Both the position numbers and the translations under genes were made by a program. From Thozetella sp. PMI_491 (Eukaryota; Ascomycota; Sordariomycetes; Chaetosphaeriales; Chaetosphaeriaceae), in the NCBI GenBank assembly GCA_021432635.1, contig MU270062.1, positions 1-64,000 of the forward strand: DNA of 64,000 bases, written 5' to 3'. Under the pieces are notes generated by a model. The model saw nothing but the letters and a program-made list of their open reading frames with translations, did no database searches and was not told the DNA's origin. Shown piece after piece: positions 1 to 10,269 of this stretch (within the stretch, counting starts at the first letter, position 1; the number at the start of each line of letters is the position of its first letter).

Positions 1-68
1 GAATCGAACCCAGGACCTTTCGCATAGGAGATGCTAAGCGAGCGCTCTACCAACTGAGCCACATCCCC
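1..68 (-). tRNA. tRNA-Ala (AGC), 3' end cut by the window edge
   Basis: On the minus strand the sequence starts GGGGATG and shows a D-arm with A box TGGCTCAGTTGG, the anticodon loop TTAGCA and the B box GGTTCGATTC, which ends exactly at base 1. The acceptor 3' strand lies outside the window. The anticodon reads AGC (alanine). The anticodon stem CTCGC/GCGA closes only if 7 extra bases after position 37 are removed. That is the canonical tRNA intron site, so a very short intron is the simplest reading. The stem has one C-A mismatch at 27-43. Confidence 0.85.
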
Positions 69-107
69 GCTACGATGTCAACAAAGGCGTTTAGTGCCGT
101 GTATGAA

Positions 108-234
108 ACCCTGCAGCAAGGATTCGCTAGTCGTTCCACGTCCGAGAGCCAGATGCCCGAATAGTGTTGGCCGTTTGGGGCTGTCTTTGAACCCAACCCT
201 GCAACAAAGATTCACTAGCTGTCCGACGTCTGAC
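108..234. repeat. Imperfect direct repeat pair (about 39 bp)
   Basis: Two related copies lie at about 108-146 and 196-234. Both read ACCCTGCA.CAA.GATTC.CTAG and then diverge. Several differences are G in the first copy against A in the second. The origin is unknown; the pair may belong to the same old repeat as the 75-bp units just downstream. Confidence 0.5.
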
Positions 235-288
235 CGCAATGATTCTGGATGCTCCACCAAGCAGAACCTTCAAGAGAGCACCGCGAGT

Positions 289-676
289 CAGAGTCTACCA
301 CATACGACCATAACCATTGGGGAACTCGGGATCCCGTCCGCTCTCCCCTAGATAAACCAATGAGTGCTGGATTAGTAGTTGGGTCGGTGACGACCAGCGA
401 ATACCCGGTGTTGTATGTCTTTTTTGGCCTCATTATATTCTTGATGCTTCTTTGTCTTTCTCTGGCAGAGGCTGAGGCTTGCAAACCTCTGACGCGCAAG
501 GGCTGCTGGCGTCGTTCCTGTCTCTCGGGCCGCCGATGCGGGCGAGCTAAGAAAAGTGGGCGTGGAAAACGCATCCACCACCCGCGATATGCAGCCCGTA
601 ACAGAGTCTACCACACACGACCATAACCATTGGGGAACTCGGGATCCCGTCCGCTCTCCCATAGATAGACCAATGA
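289..676. repeat. 75-bp direct repeat pair, possible old LTR-related remnant
   Basis: Units at 289-363 and 602-676 share 75 bp with only a few substitutions and are 313 bp apart. The AT-rich stretch to about 960 follows. Read on the minus strand from about 957 it begins TGTGAGCC and has the look of an LTR-type regulatory segment, but no matching second LTR, primer site or coding region is visible. The family is not established; it is listed as a fossil repeat only. Confidence 0.4.
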
Positions 677-1049
677 TTGCCGGCTTATTTACCGGAGAGC
701 AAGGAGAAATTAGTTATCAGAGAGTACTAAGTTAATTAGCCTCCCTATTAAGTTACCCTACTTTTTGTTGTCCGTTATTCACAGAGTCCCCTATTTATGA
801 TGGGATCAATATAGCTATATTCCTAGGCTTACTACCATTCATATACTTATACCTCTGCTCTCTTTCCCTTCTACATATATCGTCCTACTTTCTAAAACCT
901 ACCTCTTAAAAAGGCGCCCAGCTCTTCACTCGTTTCTCGAGTGTAGGTGGCTCACATATATCAAAGAAGACGAGTTCAAGGTCATTAAAAGCCATAGTTA
1001 ATAACGAGGAGTGCAGGGTGACAAGATCTATGGATAAATTCTAGTAAAA

Positions 1050-4000
1050 CTACCAATATCCTGTATGATATCTTGCTGGCAGAGTTTGGTATGGGCTAAG
1101 GGGTTGCAAACTAGTACGGTGGAGGTAGGGAGCATTCGACGCCAGTGTAGGACCCCACCCTGGAGGGCTGTACAAATTCCACGGTAGGCCACCAAAAGAA
1201 CCATAGCCATAGTAGCGGCCGCCAATATCGTAATCTCCGATGTCGTAATAATATCTAGGATAGTTGGAAGAATGAAGCTGGGGTGGAGGGGGTGGGGGCG
1301 TATATCTTCGTATTGGTCTGCTCTGGCGAGGTCGCTCTTCTCGCGGTGGATGTGTCCTGGGCGGAGGGTGTGAAGGCATATATCTCGGCATCATCCTCCT
1401 ATGATTTGGTCGCCCTCCTTCCAGGGGACGTGTCCGATCTTCCTGATGGGGTTGAGTGCTTGGGTGTTGACGAAAGTATTGGTCGTCCCCATCAGCAAGA
1501 CTCTCTGGCTCTGCAGAACGGTAGCTGCCTGCATCAGGTTCGCGGCCTTCCGACCCGTTCATCCCATCCCACACACCTTCGGTTGAAGTGACGGACGCAG
1601 TGTCTGAGACTTCATCGCCAGCGACATGGCTGTGCGACAAATATTTGCGAGATATTTGGCGAATGCTCTGGGCCAGCTCTTCTCCTTTCTTCTTCTTTGC
1701 TTGCTTTTTCATCCGAGAGAACAAGCGTCGGCAGCCTTCATGGCAGCGAACAAACTCTCCCACAAAAAGCATGACTTCAGAATGTGGTCCCATAAATTCC
1801 GGATGCTCTCTTGCCAGCAAAACATCTCCCAGGGCAGCAAGCATCAGCTGGGCTCCCTTCGCCCTATTCTCTTCGATGCAGGCATCTTCAACCTGGAGGT
1901 ATTTTCTTAGATACTGATGTAATCCACATGCCGCAATCAAGTGGATGAAGTGGGGTTCTGACAAGTGGAAGAGGAAGAAAGAAGTCCAGTGGGAATTTTG
2001 TAATCCACCTGACCTATCCACAAAGGTCTTCCTCGCATTCCTACGTGAAATTAGGACGCTTGCCGTCCTTCCCAGGTCGTGGAGGAGCCTAACAACTTCG
2101 TCATCATGCTTTCTGGCGTTTAAAGCCCTTTTTGCATATTTGAGGCACATCCGTATATGAAACCAGAAACGAGATGCTCTTAGAGTCTCTGGATCGATCC
2201 CTTTTAATTGGATCAGGTTAGATTTGAGGAGTGAGAGATTTGGGTCATATGTTGGATCTGACAGCGAGAGAATCCAATCCCATACTTCGGGGGTTCGGAT
2301 GAAGTCTCTGACACTGCGGTGGAGGTATTGCACTTCGTGTTCGGCCAAATGGCTGCTGTCTTCGTGTTCCGTTTCTCGTAGCTGGTCTTGAATATCTTCG
2401 TCGGGCTTTATTCCGCCTGCTTTGTCCAACGTATGGCCGGGGAGCGAGGCTGAGACTTCCAACAGGCCTCGGCATCTACTCGACAACCTTCGCCTCATGC
2501 TGGAGCAGTACATCGATATCTGCGCTTGGGACATGGCCTCGACCGGGACTTTCCTGGCGTAGTCCTCATCTTCTAAATCGCCGAGAGCTAGACAGATGAG
2601 CGTAGGCGAGTCGTCGCACGCCCGCACCATTTGAAACAGCTGAGAGGCATGTTCCAAATAATTATCGTCTAGAGTCGCAAGAATCCTTTGATACAAATCT
2701 TCTAGTCTTTCCGGCATCCTCTCTAATCGATTCTGCAGATCGCGTATCCTGTCTCCATTTGTCAGACCGTCGAGCAGCGATTGGACGACAAGGCGGACCC
2801 AGAGAAAGACGCCTTCAGCTTTCTTGCAGATGCTGTCGACCAGCTGCCTCGAGTATTCGGGTTCTCGTCCTTGCAACTCAGAAAACCCCCTGTTTGCACT
2901 AAATTTGGATTGTATGTAGTGCAATATATCCGCGCGTGTGAGGTCCTGTAGCGTGAGGTGCGGCACTTGGCCGAAGGCATCCTCGAAGTTGTTCCACGGG
3001 CGGCTTGCCACGCAGAGTTTCACATTGTCCGTGGACGCCGCCAATTCGTTTATCAATTCCAAAAGTTGCGAATGGTCTCCTACGCATTCATCAAGGCCGT
3101 CAATCATAATGAAGAATTTGTGATTGGGGCAGCTTGTCTTTATCAGCCTCTGCAGGGCTTGCGAGAGCTCGTCCCAGCTCCAGGGAATATCATCAATGTC
3201 AAAGAGACTTGATGCTTCCCAGCGCTCGGGGAGAACTTGCTGAAGGACCGAAGGTATTTGAGAGAGGCAGTCTTGCAAAAGCGTGCGTAGAAGACCGTCT
3301 ATGGACATCTGCATGTGGCTGCCGCTGTTCCAGAAGTAGTATGCTATCTGTATGACTGGGTGGTTGCCGGCCCAACGACGTAGAGACTGGGTTGCTGCGT
3401 TACTGTGCCGAATGTATTTCATCAATGTGGATTTTCCGGATCCAGGCTTCCCAGTGATCCAGTAAATATTGTCATTTGATTGCTCCAGGAAGCCCTTAAA
3501 GCTAGGTGCCGGGCTGGAGGTATCGCTTAGGTCTGAAAACACCCACTCAAAGGTTTTTTCATGAGCCTTGGTGATTCGGCGCTCACGATCCCCCATGTTC
3601 CTGAACCCAAGGTTATGGAGTATCTTTTCGGTAACCCTTTGATCGTGAACTTGGGCCCAACGACTCGGATTGGTCTGGGAGCGAGGCAGTCGAGCCGTGC
3701 GATCGAGGCCATGACTTTGTTCGCTGTGAATCGCGTGAAGGAGATCATTTCGCCATTGATTCCCATTGCTAAGTTGACGGATGAATTGATTGCCAATTGA
3801 AATGCTTTCACGTTGTAGTCGCTCTATGTTTTCGACTGACTCGCGAATAGATGATTGCTCGTTTATCGACTTCTCGGACTCATGCCTGACGGGGTGCGAC
3901 CAGACGTCAGAGCGAAGGCCTCAATAGAGCGGATAGACGACAAGTGGGGGAGAAATCCTTTGCTTGCCTGAGAGTAACTAGAGTGCTTTCGATCATCTGC

Positions 4001-4398
4001 TGTCGAAAGCGATCTAATCTTCTTTCCAAGGCTTGTACCTTTCCATCATTCCAGGTAGCCCGGAGTGCTTGTCGACATGACCGCCATTTGGTCTTGGGGC
4101 CCCTGGCTTGGAGCCCGTCTAAGAGCCCTCGGAGCTCAGCTGCAACCTTTTGGCATTCGATAGCAATTTTTTCTTGTTCAATTTCGGAACTCGTGAGCTG
4201 TTGTTGGCGGTGCCTCTCGTCTAGAGCCCTTTGGATCTCCCCCGCGCTCACCGAAAGGGATCGTGCGAGCCTCTCGAGTTCGCTATGCTCGAGTGTGCGG
4301 CCGTCTGAGGACTCGTGGATAGAAACACCCCGTTCGATAAGGGTGCTCGCAAACTCGATGAACTGGATGATGGCTGTTGCTATTGTTAAGCCGTCCAT
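1050..4398 (-). CDS. NACHT NLR-like protein (fungal STAND N-terminus, NACHT, DUF7791-type region)
   Basis: Likely an intracellular signalling NTPase of the fungal NLR-like class, used in non-self recognition or regulated cell death. Two exons, 4398-3968 and 3885-1050, give about 1,088 aa. Residues 1-143 are a helical N-terminal domain (starts MDGLTIATAIIQF) typical of fungal STAND proteins. A NACHT NTPase follows, with P-loop GKPGSGKST near residue 290 and Walker B FIMIDGLDEC near 400. Next comes the helical region seen in DUF7791 proteins (motif FLWVRLVVQSLLDGL). The last 150 residues are Pro/Arg/Tyr-rich low complexity. No ankyrin, WD or TPR sensor repeats are present. The exons join in frame only through an 82-nt GC-AG intron (3967-3886) with donor AG/GCAAGC, branch CTGAC and acceptor CAG; no GT donor gives the right phase. 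Architecture is confident, ligand unknown. Confidence 0.85.
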
Positions 4399-5872
4399 TT
4401 TTACGTAATATCGCCGACCAAGTGTGACCCTGGAGAAAGTGGAAAATGGCAGATCCGATATTCGTTTCAGCGCGAGGCTGGGGTCCTGGCAGATAACATA
4501 TGTAGGCTAGGTTCACGTGTGCTGCCTTGGAAAGCCGGCATAACGGGGCTGTGTAATGATGATGCACAGCATACTGCATCGTGCGTACGCTAGCAGAAAG
4601 TACTCTATGCATTCTTCACGTATGTCCAATTTGCTTCCTTCAACTCTCCACCCCGTTACTCTCACTAGAGGATGATGCACTTTGGACAGTCTACAGTCTA
4701 GGTCAGGCCGCCTCACGAAAGGGAAATGATAACTGCAACTCCATGACTACAACAACTCTGGGTAGATGTTGAGCTGAATTTACTCGTCAAGTTTCTACGT
4801 TCAAATACTAATAGAGCTCCCCATGGGCATGAAAATACACATTTGTGGCTGCAGATGACGTGGCGGCTTGTTGCCCAATAGCCACCCGCCTTCTCACACA
4901 CATGCAGGGAAGAAGAACAATATTCGAAGCCAAAAAGCCAAGGCAATCGAGAAGGCTGACTGCTTAGGCATGCTAGGGAGCCACAAAACGAGTAGAACTC
5001 TTAATCCAAAGCTGGTGGCAATGAACTACGGAAAGCATCGACACCATTATTGTGGCTAAATTGCTTCTATCCGAGTGAAATCGTACACTTGCTTCGGGGC
5101 GAGACACGAGTAGCCAACGGAGCTAGAATACCCATTGCAACTTGGTCGACCCGGCGGTAAGGAATCTAACCGAGGATGCGAATAAATGATTCTCGTAGTT
5201 GAGAAAGATGTAAACCTTAACAATATAGAACGGGGACGTATAAAGAATCCAGGTCTTTTAAGACGCTCAAAACACAAGGCATCGGGCTGAGTTTGATGAG
5301 CTTATGGGGGGGGGGGGGGGGGGTGCTAAATAGTGTGTAGGGCTATAGAATTTAAAGGTATTGAGTCATTTGAGGATATTGAGATGCCGCCACCCCTCCC
5401 CCAGGCGGGGAAAGCGCATACAAATCCTCCCCCGGTATGCAGCTAGTAAACGTCGCTGGAGGGTTGTTAGCACCTTTTGGCTTTTCTGCTGGCCCTGTAA
5501 GCTCTCTGTATGTAGATGGGTCAATTGCTTTTCTGACGTCTAAAGGTGACGACAGTGGCTTGAATTTCCGACCGTAATAAACAGGAGGGGTTGTTCACAC
5601 TTGGATCGAGTGGACCATGTTGTCGATAAGACGCAAGAGAGAGCTTCTCTGCTTGTAATCTCAATTGCAATGGACCGCATTTCTTAGCGGACCATTAGTG
5701 GGTGAGTTCCTATATCCTAGTATACAGCAGAGTAAAAAGAGCAGAGTTGTGATACCCGAGAACGCCATGCACGCCATGCTACATTGAAAACAGCTTCCAG
5801 GGACCGCATACAACTTCAGGAACGCCGGGGATCAACTCAATCCCCCGCCGAAGGCACGCCGCTCGGCCTTTG
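4399..5872. other. Intergenic, no gene seen
   Basis: About 1.5 kb between the NLR-like gene start and the small-gene fragment. Short open frames lack family features or sensible splice structure. The only distinctive element is the G18 run. The promoter of the NLR-like gene should lie just above 4,398. Confidence 0.6.
5306..5323. repeat. Homopolymer run of 18 G
   Basis: An uninterrupted run of 18 G on the plus strand in intergenic DNA. Such tracts can fold into G-quadruplexes and are error-prone in sequencing, so the exact length is uncertain. Confidence 0.9.
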
Positions 5873-6148
5873 TCACTCCTGCGGGTTGTCGTGAGTGTCG
5901 CGAGTGTTTTTGGAGCCCTCGCCGGAGTCCGGCTTAGGAGGTTTAGCGGTGTTGCGGGTACCCTCTGGACTCCCAAGCAGCATCGCGTCGTTTTCATTGC
6001 CGAGCAAGCGATCCTCGACCAGATTCCGGTCCGATCGCGCGATTTGACTTGCCACCGCGCCGACAGCAATTGCTGCGGCAGGGGCTGCTCGTAGAATCAC
6101 CGGAAGGGTGCTTTTGATCGCTCCTAGCTTGGCGATCTTGGCCACTTC
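5873..6148 (-). pseudogene. 3' part of a small hydrophobic-protein gene, severed at an inversion breakpoint
   Basis: About 90 codons read leftward from the breakpoint: VAKIAKLGAIKST, then an Ala-rich hydrophobic stretch, then a hydrophilic Asp/Asn/Pro-rich tail ending NPQE and a stop at 5,873. There is no usable start here. The segment is attached to the transporter half in another frame. A matching 5' end (MSSNNNFARE) sits at 22,008 on the plus strand. If the DNA between is turned back, the two parts meet in frame at a shared GAA codon and give a protein of about 100 aa with one possible membrane segment. The family is not recognised. Confidence 0.6.
6146..6148. other. Left inversion breakpoint (GAA microhomology)
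   Basis: Transporter coding sequence (..GGGCTCTTTGC) stops matching its family here and passes into the small-gene sequence (GTGGCCAAG). The bases GAA on the minus strand occur at both junctions, so the exact point can lie anywhere within three bases. No longer repeat flanks the site, which suits end joining rather than recombination between repeats. Confidence 0.6.
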
Positions 6149-6667
6149 GCAAAGAGCCCCATTGTGCCCGCGAGGCCACGAAGGACCAACAGTCCACGCA
6201 CGCCTGGGTTGCCGAACGGAAAGCCCTCGACTCTGTTATAACCCAGATAAATGGATCCAATGGTTGCGGTAGCAATCATCCTCACGAATATGACTTGCAG
6301 CGCGTGGAACTTGGTGTCAAAGCTCGTCTCCAGGAGCCGAGTCGTGGTGGTCATCTGAGCGCATTGATTAGCCTTGTAACACGCCTTCTACGACGCACAA
6401 CGTGACACCTACCACAGTCGAGAGAAATTGGGCCATGAATACCAGAAATAGGCCAAAATTCTTGTCGTAGAAAGCCTTTAGTCGCTCCCACGCAGCTGTA
6501 TGCCATGCTTCATGGTCGGACGCCGTGCCCGCGCCCGCGACGGAGCTGCCACCGGGCCCGGCCGCGTCGATTGTCTCTCCAGCACCGTTTCCAGGCCGTG
6601 CGGAGTTCTCCGAGGGCTCTGGATCCCTTCTATCGCTGGAGTTTTGCCGGATTGTTCCATAAGCCAT
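6149..6667 (-). pseudogene. 5' half of an EamA/DMT-type membrane transporter gene
   Basis: Exon 1 (6667-6413) encodes MAYGTIRQ, a hydrophilic leader and the first membrane helix (FGLFLVFMAQFLSTV). A 58-nt intron follows (GTAGGT..CTAATC..CAG). Exon 2 from 6354 encodes LLETSFDTKFHALQVIFVRM and continues to LRGLAGTMGLFA, the usual middle of fungal drug/metabolite-superfamily transporters. At the breakpoint the frame leaves the family and stops seven codons later, so only about 2-3 of 10 helices would be made. The missing half, starting YYSLAYLDISDATV, is at 22,035-23,076 on the opposite strand. The promoter region to 7,503 faces the aminopeptidase gene. Confidence 0.8.
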
Positions 6668-7503
6668 GTCTTCTTCGTTGCTTGTTGAAGCGGTCAGGTG
6701 CGAAAAAAACTAGCGCCATTCCGGAGGCGAGTGAAGAAAGGTTTGGTCCCGCATTATGGGGCGATCTCACAGCTCCGCACTCGGAACCACCCAGTTAGTT
6801 ACTATGTCGGCGCTTCAGGTAAGCCGATGTTAGTAAAAAGCCCACCACCGTAACGCCATGGCCATAGTCAATACTAGTCGAGATAATAGGTCAACGAAGC
6901 CGGTTTGTATCACTTATTCGGCCTGTATAGAATCACTCGCATAGTTCAAATATACTTACGTCTAACTTGTCTAGTATGCGCGGTTGGGTAGAGTGCCTGC
7001 AAATTGAGGAGCAGCCAGCTGCACCAAATAGATTACAGTGCAGAGAACAATGCATCAAGCTGTGTGTAAATCACTGGCGAGGGAAAAGCCCGGCTGAAGC
7101 AATAGTATCTCACGAGGCCTATGGCCGAGACTTGTGCAGGCTCACGGCATTTAGGAAACCTCGCGAGACCTCGCTGCGGCTAATAACCAAAGAATTGCTA
7201 GAGAACAGATAGCCCGCTTAAACGTTGTCTAGGCCAAATTGATAGGCTCCTATAGCAGGCAGCTAGACCCGATGTCCAATTAGCCGACTACCCGCTTCCC
7301 GCTCCCAGCTGGTCACGCTCAAGTGAACGTCCATGCGAGGCCCGGGTGATATCAGATGTCGGAATTGGGCATGTCCTGGGCTTATTACCCTCACCGCCCC
7401 CGTAAGAGCACCGCCTTCTATTCTCTCAAGCAGCAATATTGCTTGCGTGCGAGAAATAACATGGGAAGCCTCCCTCTGATAAGGATCTCTCGGTGCACAG
7501 TCA
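6668..7503. promoter_or_regulatory. Divergent intergenic region between the transporter 5' half and the M1 aminopeptidase
   Basis: 836 bp without a credible gene. It lies between two genes transcribed away from each other and so should hold both promoters. No specific operator or TATA element could be assigned by eye. Confidence 0.5.
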
Positions 7504-9189
7504 ATGGCTTCCTTGCTTAAGCTCGCCTTCTCGGCGGCAGCTTTGAGTGGGCTCCTCGCTCTCCCCGTAGAAGCAGTCGGTGTCACCGCGCCACAGCCTC
7601 CATCACACAAATATCGGGTAACAAGGAGGCAATCACCTAGCTAGGGGGAAAACTTGCACGGAAGTTATGGCATCTATCGAGCAAACAATGATCTGCTGTC
7701 GTATCACCTCGATATCCGAGTCAACCCGACTGCTAAGAACGTCACGGGAAAAAACACAGTACGCTTCAAGATGTTGAATGATGCGACACGGATTCAGCTT
7801 GATCTCGTCCAGGACCTCAACGTAGACAAGATAGTGCTTGGGGAAACGCAGCTGAAGTATGAACGCAACTCTAGCGCGGTCTTCGTCGATTTCCCGTCAA
7901 CCTTACGCGCCAATACCACCTACGCGATTGATTTCCACTATTCCGGGCGTCCCAAATCCATTGGTGGATATGACGGCCTCGTGTTTAGTACCGACTCGAC
8001 GGGTGGCCCGTGGATCTACACCTCTTGCCAAGATGAAGGGTCTTACTTGTGGTGGCCGAGCAAAGACCAATGGTACGACGAGCCGCAGGAGGGCATGAAC
8101 ATTTCTGTTGCTGTCCCGAATTCCCTCATCGACATATCGAACGGTCAGTTGGTCGGCTCGGTCGATTTGGGCGATGGATATACGCGGTGGGACTGGCAGG
8201 TCCACTACCCGATCAATCACTACGATGTCGCTCTCAACATCGGAAGCTCATATCGTCACATATCCTATCGGTTCGGGAACCTTACCCTAGATTACTATGT
8301 GCTACAGAAGGACCTTTCGAGGGCAAACGCGACTCTTGCACAGATCCCCGGGATGCTGGAGGCTTATGAGCATTACTTTGGGGAGTACCCCTTCGCGAAG
8401 GATGGGTACAAGCTCGTGCAGGTGCCATACGCAGGGATGGAGCACCAAACGGCAGTGGCGTATGGAAACGACTTCAAAAATGGATATGGCGGCAGTGACT
8501 GGACAGGTGTTGGCATCAGCCTGCGCTTTGACTTCATCATCATCCATGAAACTGCGCATGAGTGGTTCGGAAACGCCATCACCGCGGCCGACTCTGCCGA
8601 TATGTGGATACATGAAGCGTGGGCAACCTACATGGAGAGCCTCTATGTCGAGTATCACTACGGCAAAGCAGACGGCATCAAGTACCTCAATGGCTACAAG
8701 TCGAAAGTCAATAATCGAAAGCCCGTCATCCCCCAGCGGGGCGTCGACGCTATCCCGCCGCAAGACCAGTATTTTAAAGGAGCCCTCATGATCAACACTC
8801 TGCGCAGCATTGTAAATGACGAGGCTAAGTGGAAATTGTTGCTATTTGATCTTTTCCAGACCTTCAAATACCAGAACATCCTGACGGAAGATGTGGTCGG
8901 CTGGTTCAACCGGAACACCGGGCGGGACCTGACGCCATTCTTCAACCAGTATCTCCGGCATGCGGCAATTCCGACCCTCCAACTACAATTTAGTGCACTC
9001 CAGGGCTCAGTCAACTATCGATGGCAGGCCGATGAAATTGCGTTTGCTATGCCTATTACAGTTGGTAAGAACGGCAATTGGCAGATCATCCAGGCCAACA
9101 CAACCTGGCAAACTATGAAGACGAACATGACCCAGGCTGAATTTAGTGTGCCGACGGACCTTTACTATGTCAATGTCAAGAGCAGCTGA
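7504..9189 (+). CDS. Secreted M1-family zinc aminopeptidase, bacterial-like, with an in-frame TAG near the N-terminus
   Basis: Removes N-terminal residues from peptides, probably outside the cell. The ATG at 7,504 opens a signal peptide (MASLLKLAFSAAALSGLLAL). The catalytic part from about 7,654 has the exopeptidase motif GMEHQTA near residue 310, zinc site HETAHEW near 347 and the third ligand Glu in WIHEAWATY exactly 18 residues on, so the active site is intact. At about 560 aa it lacks the long C-terminal helical domain of eukaryotic M1 enzymes and looks like compact bacterial secreted forms. Between signal and enzyme a single TAG (7,642-7,644) interrupts an otherwise continuous frame. It could be a nonsense change, or the CTAG/GGG could be a splice acceptor (phase fits a 78-nt intron from GTAGAA at 7,567, though no good branch point is seen). 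Confidence 0.8.
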
Positions 9190-9491
9190 TAATATTGGCA
9201 AACCGACGCCCTGGAGGCATCGAACTACGGGATAGAGCGCTCAAGGCAGTGGCTGAACCAAAAGGGGGTGGTGGATATCCTATTGCTCGGTATTCTGCTG
9301 GGCTGGGCACCTTCTGGAATTCTGCTCATTAAGATGGACCATGGGCCTGAATCTTTGTTTCTTCTTCAGAGCAGCATCATAAACCGTCAAATCATGCTCG
9401 TCAGGCGAATGCTGTGCCTCAGTTCGGTTATTGCAACATCACTATTCCTATCTGGGAAGCAATATAAAATTACCTGACAGGTCTTGCGCTG
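9190..9491. other. Intergenic, nothing identified
   Basis: About 300 bp after the aminopeptidase stop. Its short frames match nothing I recognise. It may contain eroded upstream parts of the tyrosinase relic, but no CuA-type histidine pattern is readable. Confidence 0.4.
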
Positions 9492-9707
9492 GGCTTTGCT
9501 GCCATGTTTGGTTATGGTGGCGGACACATTGTTGTTGGTGGTGATATTGGAGATGTGAGTTGTACTAGTTATGTAGTTACATTAGCGGAACTTAGATACT
9601 AATGTTGTTTCTTCAGATGTCCACCATTTACTCTTCTCTCGGCTACCCCGTCTTCTAGCTTCATCACGGCATGCTTGACCGCATGTGGGACAAGTGGCAG
9701 CGGCCCA
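9492..9707 (+). pseudogene. Tyrosinase fragment (CuB region)
   Basis: Two exon-like blocks (to 9,554 and 9,617-9,707) are separated by a 62-nt intron with GTGAGT and TTCAG. They read GGHIVVGGDIGD, then SSLGYPVF, a stop, and LHHGMLDRMWDKWQ. This follows the CuB motif of tyrosinases (GH..vGGdm.d..sSp.DPvF.LHHa.iDr.W..WQ), including the HH copper ligands. An in-frame TAG lies just before LHH. The upstream CuA half and the C-terminus are missing or unreadable, so it is a relic. A further GT donor follows at 9,708, suggesting another decayed exon toward 9,850. Confidence 0.65.
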
Positions 9708-10269
9708 GTATGTTACACCTCCCTCCTTCACTTTATTTAATTGCTTCTAACTCTGGCTGCAAGACTGGACTGCCCGGTCCGTCGATGCCTATGGAAGGTC
9801 GCGATACCCAATACGCCTACCCACAATTACGACTACTTCAGCGACAGGCCTTATAAGAACGTCTTGATTCTCTACTCTTCTATGGCATATTCGACGGCAC
9901 AATAACTATTCGTGATACTATGAACACACAGGGAAACGATTACTGATATACGTACGCGTAAGCTTTCTGCTATGGCTTGTCCTTAGACGGCAGGTGCAGA
10001 AGGGAAGGGTGAAGGGAGTCCTGGTGGAAACTATTTAGCGCTGCTATATAGCCATAATACTCGTTAGTCTATATAAAATAATACTTAGCAGATGGTGAGA
10101 TACCGCATTCAGTCACTTATGAGCATATCAATCGACAAAAGTTTGAAAGACCCATAACTCTTCCTTGATATGAAATCAGTCTGATATGGTTGGAATGACT
10201 GGCTCTTAAACTCCTCTCCAGTACTTTTAAAGATAGCATAGTGCTAGTATACAGCCCCCTTTATAATAT
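9708..10269. other. Intergenic, AT-rich
   Basis: Contains the possible last decayed tyrosinase exon (to about 9,850) and then AT-rich sequence below the stop of the ankyrin gene. No other feature seen. Confidence 0.4.
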
